A stretch of 64,000 bases of DNA from Anthonomus grandis grandis (lineage: Eukaryota > Arthropoda > Insecta > Coleoptera > Curculionidae). The number at the start of each line of letters is the position of its first letter. The first letter of the stretch is position 1. The stretch lies in NCBI RefSeq assembly GCF_022605725.1, contig NC_065549.1, positions 19,621,614 to 19,685,613 of the forward strand, in the 5' to 3' direction. The translations under genes were made by a program, and so were the position numbers. The notes below the pieces were generated by a model, which did no database searches, was not told where the DNA came from, and saw nothing but the letters and a program-made list of their open reading frames with translations. This document shows, piece after piece, positions 10,600 through 24,311 of this stretch.

Positions 10600-12500
10600 T
10601 GTATCAATGCAACATTCGTCAACTTCGCTTTAGTTTATTATTTATAATAATTTAAATTATTTAATGATTTCTAAAAATACTAGTCACACTTTCAGATTCA
10701 AATTTTTTTCGATTTTAACACACACTCATTATTAAAATTATCATTTACAGGATAATCATGAATTAAATTTAAAACATTAGCATTTCAGGTAATGGAGCAT
10801 TTATGTTTTGGTTAAATGGAAAGGTAAAATAATAAGTTCTGTATGTCTATACCCCTTTGAGTATAGTAACATATTTAATGTTACTGTTACCAATGACTTC
10901 TAATGATTTGATATTATCCCAAATGATAGCAAATTCAAAGAACTTCTTTCTTACAGATTTACAGTGATAAGCCACCACACTTACTAATATTCTTCATGGC
11001 TGCACAACAGATCCATACTGTATCTATCATACTGTAACCATACCAGCAATATTCTGAACCTGAGCAATGCAATATTCTGAACCTGAGCATTGAAGTTTAA
11101 CACCCTAAATCAAATGATACTTTTGTTACATAAAGGGAAAACCATTAATCAACATATAGTGAAATATTGAACTTTACCTACTAATGATCATTTTATAACA
11201 ATTGATGCGTTCATTTTATAACATAATCGCATAACGTGCGATCATTTTATAACAGTTGATACTAAATTCTGCATTACTGCAAGACTGAATCATTCCTATC
11301 AGAAGCCACAGATCCAAACACCTTCATGTCGTTCGCAAGCATAAGGAGTGAGGACTTTGCAGTTTCTAATTTGGGGCACATACTACTAATGAGAAAAAAT
11401 ATAGTATTAGAAACGCAACAAACCTAAATAGTAATAAATTACACTCCAAATCATAAAGTCGCCAAGCAATAAAGCTAGAAAGTTCCCAGAGTCAACCTGC
11501 ATTCCCTTTGCCTGCTATGACCAATGAATGTTTTTCAGAGGACAAGATTTTGAAAGTGGTGGATCTGCCTCAAGGAAATCCATTTGTTTATAAAATCTAG
11601 TCTAGAAGACCAGATATGAAAGATTCTTCTCTGAGAGAAAAAGAAATGTAAAGATAAGCAGGAAAATGAAATTGATGTGACATTGGAAACCATTAGTTAT
11701 TCAAAATTCTCGAGAATGAAAAATCGAAAAATATTCTCGACATGGAGAATTTTTTGAAAATAAATTAGGAATAGATTTAAATATGAGATGAGGCATAGAA
11801 AATACAAAAACATATTTTTTTTTTGATTAAACAACATAAAAATGGAATTTTCTCCTTAACAGCAAATAATTGATGTGGTGATCTAATTTAAAAAATGAGT
11901 TCTTGTCCTCAGATTCAGAATCTACCATTAGCTCATCTTGGTTCAATGTCCTGATGAGAAGTTGTAGGATTATGTTTTTCATGCTCAGTCATGGATTAGT
12001 CTAACAATTTTTGTATGTTTTGGAGCAAATTTTGCTTCACTTCGATACATCACGAGTTAATCTTTGAAATATTTGCATGGGTTATAACTACGTAAATTTC
12101 CGTGTTTTTCCCAAATATAGCACAAAAACAATTAATACTAAGACTTTAAATAAACTAGTGACTCCCCGGCTACACCGAAATTCGATGTTGACTGAATTCG
12201 GGAATTTTGTTTAAAAATTGCGGGATTCTCCCACCGGCCAAAGCGAAAAAGCAATATGAGAAACATACTAGGTGAATTGGCAAAAACAGTATACATATCC
12301 TCCTACAAAGAAATTGTATTTTTTAAATTATAATTATTTATCCGATATATCCTTTTCTTCTCTAATATTTATGTTTATTTCGGTTTCTTTAAATGCGATT
12401 TAATAGAATAGAAAAATTATCTGGAGCTTAGAAAACTTTCGGCGAGCATTTTCTAGCCGAGAGTATTCTCTTTCTTTTGTTACATTACTAGTTACCACCC
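10600..12500. other. AT-rich noncoding stretch with short tandem repeats
   Basis: Contains a 21-base tandem pair with core CAATATTCTGAACCTGAGCA at about 11046-11089, and loosely repeated CATTTTATAAC units at about 11189-11250. No gene is recognised. Confidence 0.55.
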
Positions 12501-12524
12501 AATATGCATATTTCAAGCATGAAA

Positions 12525-12620
12525 ACTAGTAGGGCCGTAGTGGGAACCTTGTGGTATTCCTGAGATCCTCTCTTCTCATGCACACACAGATACTAGAAGA
12601 CCTCACACCGTAACCCCTAA
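12525..12620 (-). pseudogene. Reverse transcriptase fossil (LINE)
   Basis: The - strand contains RISGIPQGSHYGPTSF, the block before the catalytic FADD motif of non-LTR reverse transcriptases (SGVPQGSxLGPLLF). Only this block is readable; the surroundings are decayed. Confidence 0.5.
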
Positions 12621-12649
12621 CTCCTTAACATAAAGATGCCAGTTACACT

Positions 12650-13260
12650 TAATTGTTGCCAAAACCATCACTTTAATTACTATTTATTTCCGCTCTTCTT
12701 TTGATCTTCTGTCAAGTCTGGCTTTTAAAAGATTAAAGTTATTATACAATCATAAGCAAAGATTGTAAACCAAAGAGGTACATACGTAATAAGTACCGTT
12801 CCCTGAATAAATAAAAAATTAACGGGTCTTGGACCACTTACTGCCTACTTCTTCACATCAACGAATTGTATGTTATTCCAAGTGATTTTAAAAAAGTCCT
12901 AATTTTTCATCAAAAATTTGGCTTTATACTAATTTTGGTTTAATTTTTATAGAATTAAATGCAACTTTATAATGTATGCAACAGCACAAACTCCAAAACT
13001 ACTCCAAAAGTATCAAGATTTAATGAACTCTTATTTAAATAAGTCAATGGTTTCATCATTTTATGGGATGTGGCACCATTTTTTAACAAATATCTAAATT
13101 AATTTCCTCTTACTTTGTGAGTGTGGGGCCAAGTTCTTGATAACGACAATTTACTGACACATTTCCATTATTTGCTACACCTACTGTTATGGCAGCAATA
13201 TTTTCTGGATTTCTGCCATTATTATCTGAATAAATTCAATTTCTAACTTATTCATTCTTC
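12650..13260. other. AT-rich noncoding stretch
   Basis: Nothing recognisable. Confidence 0.45.
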
Positions 13261-13265
13261 AAGTG

Positions 13266-13322
13266 CTGTTCCACCAAGACTATGCACCACGACACAAATC
13301 GATGGGAAAACTGAACGAATTG
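13266..13322 (+). pseudogene. Mariner transposase fragment
   Basis: A 19-codon frame reads LFHQDYAPRHKSMGKLNEL and then hits a stop. It matches the second catalytic block of mariner transposases (FxQDNAPxHKS). The remaining catalytic block is not found downstream. About 200 bases on, TACAGGGTGGCTCC on the - strand near 13557 resembles the terminal end of a DNA transposon. Confidence 0.5.
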
Positions 13323-13599
13323 TAAATATGAACCAGTTGCCTAGGTTAAAGCTATTATGTTGGATTGTTGGAGGAGTTAAGAGGTGCATGTGTCAAGCTT
13401 GTTGCTAATGAATAAAGTCCAATTTTCGGGAAAAAAACTCTGCACTGGTTGGAGTGATTGATTAACGTGTTGTATTGAGAACAATATGAAGACATGTCGG
13501 AAATAACTGACCCTGTATCTCTTGTACGGTTCCAACCAGGTTGGAGCCACCCTGTACTTACTATTAGCCAACATTTCAATTAAAATATAAATTGTTCGC

Positions 13600-14010
13600 T
13601 TCCGAAACGACCTTCACTGCCCGCAGTAACCGGTAGTAGGTAGCAGACTTTAATAAAATTATGACTCAAAAGGTCCTTGAATCGACATGAAATTCCGAGT
13701 ACAGCACGAACTGACAGCGGTGGGACAACAATTCAGCAGTTGTATAATCACCTTTATGGAAATTTAAACGGAATGGTACCCAACCCAATACGGTTAAAGG
13801 GGAATTCTCGTTGTTGATGTAAACAGTGTATAATTAAGGTAGTTTGACTCATTTTTTTATACAAAACAAATCTATTTTTGCCTGGAAACGTACTACTTGA
13901 AAAACAGAGTGTATTTTTAACCTGCTCATTCAGGCAGAATTAATTTCATTTACCGAAAAACAAACCGATAATTTAATCTCGATACCGTCGAACCAACAAA
14001 TTCTGAGAAA
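13600..14010. other. Noncoding stretch
   Basis: No gene or element recognised. Confidence 0.4.
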
Positions 14011-14015
14011 TGTTA

Positions 14016-14486
14016 ACTAGCGTTTATTTAACCAATTTTTCTTGGTAACCTTATAGATTCTCAGTAGTCGTGATATTTTATACATAAAATGAATTAAAAT
14101 TTAGTTGCTGAAGTCATCATGGGTGATAAAAAAACATTTAACGCATAACAGATGCACTCCTTGACTGTTACATAATTATTTGAATTAATAAGTTTTGTTT
14201 AAATGTCTAGATGATGTGTTTAGTACACAGTTCACACAGTACACAGCACACAGTACACAGTACACAGTTAAATAAACTAGCGTTTATTTAACCAATTTTT
14301 CTTGGTAACCTTATAGATTCTCAGTAGTCGTGATATTTTATACATAAAATGAATTAAAATTTAGTTGCTGAAGTCATCATGGGTGATAAAAAAACATTTA
14401 ACGCATAACAGATGCACTCCTTGACTGTTACATAATTATTTGAATTAATAAGTTTTGTTTAAATGTCTAGATGATGTGTTTAGTAC
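14016..14486. repeat. Perfect 211-bp direct duplication
   Basis: Bases 14016-14226 and 14276-14486 read identically by eye. They are separated by about 49 bases rich in ACACAGT-type short repeats (14227-14275). The unit has no coding capacity. Identity implies a recent tandem duplication, or an assembly artefact from two haplotypes. Confidence 0.9.
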
Positions 14487-14489
14487 TAA

Positions 14490-16780
14490 AATAGAATCGC
14501 GTATATGCATCTATCACGGTTGATCGGAGGTTCGCCTTTGGTTATAAAAATAAATAATACGCGAAAAACAGTTTCCTTTGACGCAAATTCCATTCAATAA
14601 ATTAGTTACCGGATTTTTTGGGCTGTTATATGAATAACTTATAGTAGACAGTTGGCAAAATAGTTAATGTTGCTATAGTTATTAATTTTACTAATCAGGT
14701 TTCAAATCTCTTGCTGCAATTGCTTTTCCAAGCTCTCATGCTATCCAAAAATGCTATTCTAACTTTGTTTTTTTTGACCAGCTGATTGCCATCTGATTCT
14801 CTTGTAGCTTTAAGATTATAGTCTCCTGCAAGTGTGTTTCAATATTTATTTTTTACAACTTTTATTTTTTTTTTTAGAGAAGAGTCTAACAATTAAAAAA
14901 GTCTTAATAGGTTTGATCTTGTCGTTCGTGTATAGTTAATTAAATTTCCATATTAGCGTCTCGTATAATGTGGATAAATTTAATAAAAAAACACTAAAAC
15001 CCGAAAATAATCAATAACGATGTGCAAAAGATGTATGTACATCATCATGAGCCATGAGCATGTAAGAGTTATATATTAGTGCAAATAAGAATGACAAGTC
15101 ATGAGACATAACGAAAGTGAGAAATGTAACTTCAGTAATGTTCGGCTGTAAATTTGATTATCGCGCTGATTAATATTCCTTGATTGAACTTGAGAGATTG
15201 TTTCGTAACTGTGATTATGTAATCCATAGAAACTAGAGATATAAAAATATAAGTGAATGAAAGTCATATAGAGACAGTTCTTGACTATGTAGACAAATTG
15301 GTGAAAAATGTTGACAGATAACTTATGAATCTTCATTATTACCTCTGAATTCTTTAATATTTCTTTAGCAGAATTTTAAAATTCCATAAAATCTGATAGA
15401 ATTCCACATGAACCTTTCAGATCTTGTCATATTTAAGGTTATTTTTGAGTCCAATTATGCAAGGTAAAGTAACATGTGAAAAAGGTAAAAAAATTATGTG
15501 GAAAGTATTTTACTAATTACTTTCCACGTAATTGGGAAAATGTAACGTGCAATATATTTAAATATATAATACTTTATACATATGTTTAAATATAGTGCAT
15601 GTTAGATGTAAAAAAAATAAAATTAAAATTAATGCTGTTGGACTTATTAACTTGCCTCTTCAATAACAACATGTACGGGAGGGAATAAAACGAAGTGAAA
15701 CTCAAAGTGGTAGTGACTAGGAGGAAAATAATTATGAATTATTTACTCTGATTATACTAAAAGATTTTTTTTGTTTAAGAATTAGGGGAAACTATTAATG
15801 ACATCTTACCAAAGATTCCATTTTCAGTAAATAATGTAAAAAAATTGTTAATTGTAAAAGTTATATTCTTAAATTAAAATATAAAATGTGGAGGTCCGAT
15901 GATGCCGTTAGCGGCAAAACACGTGTATTATTAGTTTTATTATATGTTTCAGACTTATACTTGAGGCTTACTTTTTCTTTGTCTCTTGTAACAAAATACA
16001 TCATGAATTTTTGTTCCATGAACTTTGACAGTTTCTTACGGTTCTACCTAACACATTAATACGAGCATAATTATCATATTACTCTGACATTACTTTTCTA
16101 ATTTGTCTGAAAGTTTTTGTGGGATCAAGTTTTAATTCTCCCAAAATAGTTTTATGAATCCGAGAAGTAGTTTTACGAGGGTCTTCGAGGCTTTCACTCA
16201 TATTTTTCTATTGTGGTCGTTACCGTAGTTAATAATATTTATAATCTGAGTTCAAGATTATAAATAGTTTCCATAATTGTTTCCAGCCAAATCATTCCTT
16301 ATCCAAAAAAAAGATTAACATTTCTTGTTAAATTTTTAAGCATAATAATACAAGTATATGTAAGGTATCAGTGGCATTTCCCAAATCTTAAAATCATTTA
16401 AAAGAACTAATTATGAAATAACACGAATGTTCCCTTCCTGCATCCCTACCCAATTGTAATTCTTAAAAAAATAAGAGATGATGATATTCATCAGATCTCT
16501 TTATTTTCGGCTTTAACCCAATTAGCTCGAATTGCAGACTTGTTTTCGCATATCCACCTGCAAAGATATCACACCGTTACACCTGTCGTTTTCAAAATTA
16601 TAAAAGTTCTTGTCCTAATAAATATATTTTACATAAGATCCATTTATTAAAAATGTACTTCCTGATGATATCATATAAATTTATATTATTATTGAAGTGC
16701 GTTTTTATTACAATCATGAACGAATGTAAAGAAACAAATAATCGGACATCAGTGGTAATATGGAATTAATATGCCCTAAC
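14490..16780. other. AT-rich noncoding stretch
   Basis: Contains one clean hairpin at about 15494-15533 with 15-base arms (one mismatch). Otherwise unremarkable; no gene recognised. Confidence 0.5.
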
Positions 16781-16789
16781 GACAACGTT

Positions 16790-17330
16790 CGGTTGTAGAA
16801 TTATTGTGGTCTCCCATCGGATCTCGGGGTCTTACGTACCCAACACACATCTGTTTTTCTAGGTAACGGACTCGCTCGGTCAGGTATTCTCGGAATCACC
16901 AGGTACCGCGCCGATGGGTTCTCCGAACCGCCAGCGCCGATGGTAGGTGCTATCGGCAGCGTGATGGCATAGTGGGGTACCCCCTCGAGCCTTGACAATA
17001 GGATCTTAACCTGCCTGCTCGAATATTAAAGAGCTCTTCTTCTTTTTCTTGGGAAACCACACCAGTTTTTGTGATACCGAAGATATTCAATTGTTTTGAT
17101 TTAAACATCTTATAGTTTTCTAATTTTTTTAGGTAAATAAGTCTTGACGGACGTTTTCGCATGACAGAACACAGTACTACTTCTGGAGATGATGACATTT
17201 CGGAAGCGAATAAAAATAGGTCCCTTGTAGCCTTCTGCAGTCTATATTTGTATCGAATATATTTATTCACCACTAGCATCATGTTGTACGAAGAGAAAGA
17301 TAACATTGTCCCTACCGGTATGTGAACAAA
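16790..17330. promoter_or_regulatory. GC-richer island, candidate promoter or leader exon
   Basis: Composition rises sharply (CpG-rich at 16800-17000). A 118-codon - strand frame at 16950-17306 shows no recognisable domain and is more likely incidental. A possible donor (GATG before GTAGGT) lies near 16941 on the + strand. It is the closest such island upstream of the first shn coding exon. Confidence 0.25.
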
Positions 17331-17339
17331 CTGTGCTGA

Positions 17340-20300
17340 TAGCCTTGGGGAGGGTGAGACTTTTCATTCGGTCTACATAAAACCTTTTATAATAATGAAG
17401 GTGGAATTGTATTTTATTAGCGGCTTCTTAACAGATCATGGTTATTTGACAAAACAATAAGATATGTTTGTGTAATTTGGAAATAATGTTGCTTTTAGCA
17501 GAATAGGAAAAGGTAAACAAGTATTTTTCAAGAGCTCATTCAGGCATAGATGGGATAACCAGCACTATAGTTGTTGACAGTTACTGTTGTTTGATTCGTT
17601 AGTAGAAAGAGATATTATAAATAGTTACCACCAGACTACATCCCATTCTCCTTACTGCCCTTTTTTGCAGTACAAAGAATGTAAGTTCCTTCAAATTAAA
17701 TGGATAAGATAATTTGGCATATACAGTACATTGAAAGTAGAGTAAATCTATTATTTGTGTTTTATTTTCATTCAGCAATACATAAATTGAACTCTTCTTT
17801 CACACAGCCACATGTTCTCTATGTACAGTATCTTGACTACCTCCAAAGAAAGAAATTGTATAATTAGCGAAGAAGGTAAATTAAGCAATTTAAGTTAGTT
17901 CATTGACATATTATGTTAGTAATAAATTTGGTTTAACACACCTATTTTTCCAACCCCCAACTCTCATTCTTGATTTCTGTAACTTAAAGGAGTTTTCAGG
18001 TCCAGAAATAATAGTTACTTAAATTTCTTACTAGTATATCATACTGACACAAACAAATTCATTAATCGGGTCCCAAAATATCCTCATGTATTATTAAATT
18101 CCCCCAAAATTTCGCAAATCAAGGCAAGAATGTCATATTAGTATCAATTAAATAGTATATGTTGAAATGTTCAATTATTTTCAAAGTTCTTAAATATTAT
18201 GGGGAAAAGCGAAATAGTCCTAAAATCTGCATTTTTATATCTAAAAGTTCTCAATTAATATAGGTACTTCAATTATTTAACTCAGTTGGCGTTTCATTTA
18301 GGTAACTTGAACCGTTATCATTTCTTTTTAATTTTTTTCAATCACGCTGAAACTAATCTTAAGCGCCAGGTGACAGGGATACTTTATTTTTAGTGACGAA
18401 GAGTAGATCTACTTCAATTATTTTCAATTACTCAAAATGTTGCTAACCCTAAACAGTTAAGCAATATCAATCTAGAGATAATTTTAATTGCCATAAATAA
18501 TTTATGCCTTGCTGGAATTAGTTGAGTTAATAGTATCATTTTCGTTATGACTTCAATTGATAGGTATTTATTTATCTAGGTAATCTAGATGATTCAAAAC
18601 ATTGCATTATAAGCTCAAACATTTCTCAGCAGAATTAAGTTTCAGTTATGATTAAAGCATTGTAATCTGGTAATGAAGTTTAGTATATTGTGCAAACGAT
18701 GCAACTCTCCCTCAAAAAAACTCACTACTATATTCTCTTAATCTTCAAACAAGGAATCCCAATATTCTTAAAAATGGGTTCTATTAATCTATTATGAAGT
18801 TAGATTTTAAGCATATAACCTAGGCTTATATTTTTTATTTTAATACTGCTTATAATTCAGATCCCAGTGCGACAGTCAGGCGCCATCACGCCAACTCTCT
18901 TTCCAGAAAAACGCCGTCAAGAACTAGGAAATTTCCGGTCAAAACAAGAATGTTATGGTTGGCGGACTGACATCACCTGTTGAGAGAACTGATTAGATCA
19001 TCTTCATGTTTTTCACGGAATTCCCCGAAAATAACTGAGTGTTGTTGATGGAAAGATATCATAATAATAAGCAAATATTTAGCATAAAGCTAATATTCAT
19101 TATACATTATATGTAATCAAGTTTTTGAGAGTTTATCAAATTTTGTGGCTATAAGAATTATAACAAACTATTAGGGCATGTAAACTTATTAATGATTGAA
19201 AAAATAATCTCAGATTTTAGCTTAAAATAGTATAACTCTCAAGTTATTAAAATTTATATTATTATTGAATAGAGTTAACCAGATATCTTGAGTAATATCC
19301 GCGGATAAAAGAACAGCATTCTAGGTAACATCACGCATTTAAAGCCATACTGCCAAATTTGATTACTGCACATTTTGACGTCTGCACAACAAAATGTATG
19401 TATGTGCAGTAGCGCAATTTAGTCGGTTTATATGCAATCAGCTGCTGAAAAGCCATTCTAAAGTGAGTATTGTTTTTAAAGCGTCATCCATTAAGGGACT
19501 CTTCCGTATGCTCAATTTTATTTTTGATTGATCTTCTCAATCCAAACCCTAAAACTTTCTTTTCTTAATTTTCCTTTTTGTTAACTAGTTGTTTGACAGT
19601 TTCCGATATAGTTAAAAGTTTAGAAAGATTAGATTGGGTGATCTTAAAGGCTAGATCCTAAACACTTCTTTTAATTTCTTTTTGGCGGTTCTAATTAAAT
19701 TTTTATTTTTTCTGTTGTTCTTCATCTCTCATAAGCTAAATGAAATAAATAATTCATTCATTCTGTAACTGTTCCAGATTGAAATATGGTGAAAATCGGC
19801 TGATGGTACCAAACTTAATTTAAGATTAAAATAAGAACTGCTTGGGATGAAAAAAGTTGCTGTTTGCTTGCAAATAACGAGGCGGGCGTTTTCAAGAAGT
19901 CCTAAAGTCCCACAAGTATTATATAAATATTATAACAGAAAAGGTTAATTGCGATATGGAAAGACTTTATTCTTGGCAATAGATTGGCGAAGAATTTTTG
20001 GAGATGTCACAAACAGTAGTTTTAAGGAAATTATATGTCACTGTGCCAGAAAACACCCATCTTCATTGCCCAAAATATTACTGACTTTTAAATAATTAAG
20101 AACTACTTTTTAACAACTTCGAATCTTATGGATACTCAACCTTCTGGTAAATTGACGAGACTGATTGTAGTACTCCTTTAGTTAAATAGTTTCTTCATTT
20201 AACAAAAAGAAACAGATCAATTTCCTCAAAGTAATGACGACCTCTAATTGCTCAAAGGACTAAAAATATCCTGGAAAAATTCAATGGAAAGCTCTTCTAT

Positions 20301-21230
20301 ATCTATCTTTTAGTCTGAACAACCACCACATGACTTGAAATATCAAGTTTATGAGTGGTTTCATCACTTACAGTGAATTCTTAAAAAAATCAATACAGTG
20401 AATCCTTAAAAACCAAGCGTTTTGAACAACCACGGCTCACACATATTATTGTGACCAGTTTATCGAATATTTGCATATTTTTAAATGTAAAATACAGCTA
20501 AACAAAAAAGCTTAAAGGAATATTAAAGTGTTTGGGTGAAAGGTTAGGAAATTCTACACTGTAATGGGAATGTGACGTCACCAGATCGTTAATACTACAT
20601 TTAAAAAGATTCCGTTCTAATCAAAGGAAAATAAACACTTGAAAGAATGATTGATAAAACATATTTCTTATTATAATCATTTAGAAAGATAAATAAATAT
20701 TTTGCAAAAATGAAAATTTGTGGTGATTTGATAAAACATGCATAATATTTTTCTGGGTATAAACCGCCATACACTCATCATCAGTAGCGTGAATCCCTTG
20801 ACCTCTTTTCTAGGAAAGATAATAATTATACCGCATTAACGTACTATAACAACATATCACATAACGGTAATCTAGTGATGTTAAGACGACAAAAGGAGAT
20901 ATATATATGTTAAAATCGTTTAAATATGTTACAGTTTATTGTAATTTGGATAAAAACGATTTTCTGTAATTTTGAAGGTATCTAAAATATTTAAATCATA
21001 TATATATTTCAATATGATGTAAAGGAGCACATAAGTTTATTTATACTCTGTATTATCTACATTGTTCCTTATCAAACCCGTTGCCTTTATCAGTGTACTC
21101 GAGGTTTGTGATTCATATACTAATGTCGAATGAACGGAGAAAAAATCAACAACAGTGTACTGCATTATAATAGTTCGAGTATGTGCTTGATTTTAAATGA
21201 CGTAGTTTAGTAACAGTGGTTTTTATTTTC
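17340..21230. other. Noncoding DNA upstream of the first shn coding exon (probably intron)
   Basis: Mostly AT-rich. A short GC-richer patch at 18860-19010 contains the palindrome GGAAATTTCC at 18927-18936. No coding exon is recognised. It ends in a polypyrimidine tract and acceptor TTTTATTTTCAG at 21221-21232. Confidence 0.5.
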
Positions 21231-21245
21231 AGGATATAGTTCGTA

Positions 21246-24200
21246 ATGGACAGGAGCATCGACAACTACCTGCATAAGAAGTTTAAGAAACAGTTGAGCG
21301 TAGAACCAAAGCAGCAGCATCATCAACAAAATGACAGAAATAAGGAAAACAAAGAAGTCGCCCCGCGAAAGTTGGAACCGAGTGAGGAAAAAACATCGAG
21401 GGGCAACACCGAGCCAACAACTGTGCCAAATGAAAGTACAAATAATCACCACGCCAGTTTTATGCCGATAGTCGGCGCTCCTGACCACTCCAAGTCTTCC
21501 ATATCATGTGAAAGTGGGAACTTTAAACCGTGCATATCAAACTCAGTAGAATCGCAGCAACCAGAGGCCATTAGTATAGCATTTAATTTTGATACAAACT
21601 TTAGGCAACTCAACAGTAGTAGTGTCAGTGAAACGACCAAAATTGTTAATAGTCCGTCTTCCAGTGTTAACGAGTATCCCCATTACAATCAAAATCAAAC
21701 CAGCCCTCCTCCACCTATTAAGGAAGATCGTACCTCAAAAGATGATTATAATGTAAGTAAACCGATAAATGAAGAGGTTCAGCCTACTCCAGAGAAGAAT
21801 TCTAGCGGGAAATATGTGTGCAAGTACTGTAACTTAGTGTGTTCTAAACCTAGTGTACTACAAAAACATATAAGAGCGCATACAAACGAACGTCCGTACC
21901 CTTGCAACAGTTGTGGGTTCAGTTTTAAAACCCGATCAAACCTTTATAAACACTGCAGATCTAGGACACATGCTAATAGGATAATGGGAGTTAAAGCTCA
22001 GGAAAATTCGGGAGAAGGTGACTCCAAACAAAATTATGCAGATAATGCAACACAAACGCAAACGTATTCAAACACCGAAGAACCTTTGGACCCATCAAGA
22101 AACAAACCTTATAAGCCCAGATTTCATACTGTTCAACAGTTTGAAAATTTAACTCTTGAAGAGGAAAGAGGGAATAGAGAACCAAATCTGTCGCATCATA
22201 TTAACGAACTTATAAATAAAAATAATTCCATAGTTAATTCTAATGACCCGAATTTATTGAAAAGACGATTTAGCGAAGCTTTGGATAATGCCAATAACAA
22301 TGAGTACTTGACGCAAAGACTTGACAGGCCAGATATTGTTTATAGTCCTAGCAGCAGCGACGAACCTTTAAACTTAACCAACAAAAATCGTAAGAGATGT
22401 ATGAGTGAAATACAAGAACCGGTTATACAGAAAAGTTTAATTAAAGAGTTGCTACTCAAGAATCTAAATTCTGACATGCAATGCGGCTATTGTAAAATGA
22501 TTTTTAGAACAGTAACAGAGCTCGAGCTTCACAAAATGAGAAACTGTAAAGGAAAACCTCCAGATGTGAAGCATGCTAGAAGTAGTTCGGTGAATGTGGC
22601 TTCAATTCTTACAAAAAATAAAAACGCCTTTGACGGCATACCAGCGTTTCAGAACGCCATGTTTCCTTTGAACTCGCCAGGGCCATTTTTAGGTAAAACT
22701 AGACTCGTCGATAGTGATAAGAGCAAATCTTTTTCATTTGATGCCGTCAATTTACCCGTGCCTAGTCCCAATGAATCTTCACCTAACTTTGTGTTATCAC
22801 CTATTCCATTTAAGGAAGAAAAGAAACCATCAGTTAAAATGTTTGGTGGTGAAGTAAAAATTCATAATAGTTCCGGAGAAAGCAAAAGTTACCGAATTGA
22901 TAATAAAGACGATAACCTTAATCAACAAGAATTTATTGACTTTGACGGCAAACCAAGTGAGAATAGAGTGACTATAAAATCCAGTTTACAATCGGGTGGT
23001 ACCGTTTTAACAAATAAAACTTCAAAAGACGAAACTAAAATGGCCAGGGATATTATTAGGATATATGAAAACACACCTTTATCACCAAATATAAATATGA
23101 ATAATTTAGGACGGCCGCAGTTTAACTATGAACCAAGATTAGAAGCGAACTATTTGTCAACTGCAGTTACTACTAACAGTAGACTGCCTGTAAGAGAATC
23201 AATTGTCAGTATTAAAGAAGAGCTTCAAAGTCCTTCCCAAAAATATCCAAACACCATAGATTTTAGCCATAACGTAGTTAAACAGTGTGTACCCAACCTT
23301 AAACATCCTGGAATACAAATATCAGGCATGTATCCACAAAATACAGCTTATTCCGATAAGGGTTGTGAAATGTCCCCACCTGTCTTAACAAGCCCTAGAC
23401 TCATTAGTGTGGCTATGACAAGCAAACCGATGGAATTAGACAATCACACTCGAAGTCCATTTCAGCCAATAAAAAAGAGCGTAATTCAAAAACTGACATC
23501 AGATCCACCCACCCCCACTAATATTTACAACCCGATGAACTTGGTTGTAAACGGGAAAGTCATTCGATATGTCCCAGGAATGCCTGGACCAGTGGAAAAC
23601 TGCGTACCGTATGGAAGTAGTATAATAGCGGTACCACGTGCCAGTAAGGAGGTTGCTTCTCCAGTGCAATCTCCAGTTATAAGAATTCCTATACCAGAAC
23701 ACGTCAGTAGTCCTAAGCCGATAGTTATTCAAAAGCCCATAACGCCTATAGTTGAGAGAATATCAAAATCAGAAAATATTGAATCAAAACTAATTATGTC
23801 TAACTCAAGAATACAATCACCAATTGCATCACCTAAAATCTCTGAACAGCAAAAAACCCCTGAGAAAATCAAGGAATTTAGCCCACCAAACACTATGGAA
23901 AGTCCAAGGGAGCCTAAGAAATTTGCGAGACCAAACAGTTTAGCATTAAAACCAACTACAGCCTCACTGAAGCAACACCATGGGCTTACCCCTACAATTT
24001 TTAACCAAATACTTATCAGCCCTGATACGCCACGTGTGGCAAAGAAATACGCTCAACAGCTTTTTAATGGCAACTATTTCAGTTATCTAGGATTGAAGAG
24101 TTCTACAAGACCCGTTTACTGTACTTTAAATAAAACCCAACCATTTTATGTGCCTCATTTCAAAAAGATGAGCATGTATTCTGAATGGAGGCAGCAGGAT

Positions 24201-24311
24201 GCTAAAGTAGACAAATTATATGTGGGCGCTTACGACTCGCGGCAACGAAACCAAAAGTATACTACTGCTGGAAAAACCGATGCTGACCTAATTATCCATT
24301 CCAGTTATAAG
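21246..24311 (+). CDS. shn: shn coding exon 1 (residues 1-1022)
   Basis: Starts after an acceptor at 21231-21232 and 13 untranslated bases. Carries the N-terminal ZAS finger pair with the RPYPCNSCGFSFKTRSNLYK linker style and H-x5-H second finger, plus the isolated CCHC finger. The remainder is low-complexity, rich in Ser, Pro, Asn and Lys, with many SP motifs (IKEELQSPSQK, VASPVQSPVI) that could be phosphorylated. Ends with an in-phase AAG before GTAAAT. A single 3-kb exon is unusually large next to the others but is typical of this family's central region. Confidence 0.95.

Noticed and set aside
16950..17306. 118-codon - strand open frame
   Set aside because: No motif or splice partner found; more likely incidental in a GC-richer region.
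19840..20100. Possible pogo/jerky transposase relic
   Set aside because: Short phrases such as PENTHLHCPK are suggestive but no catalytic block could be aligned.
20755..20800. Possible fourth hammerhead-like site on the - strand (CTGATGA near 20783)
   Set aside because: The GAAA box and the palindromic stem III are missing; only the CTGATGA-like part matches.
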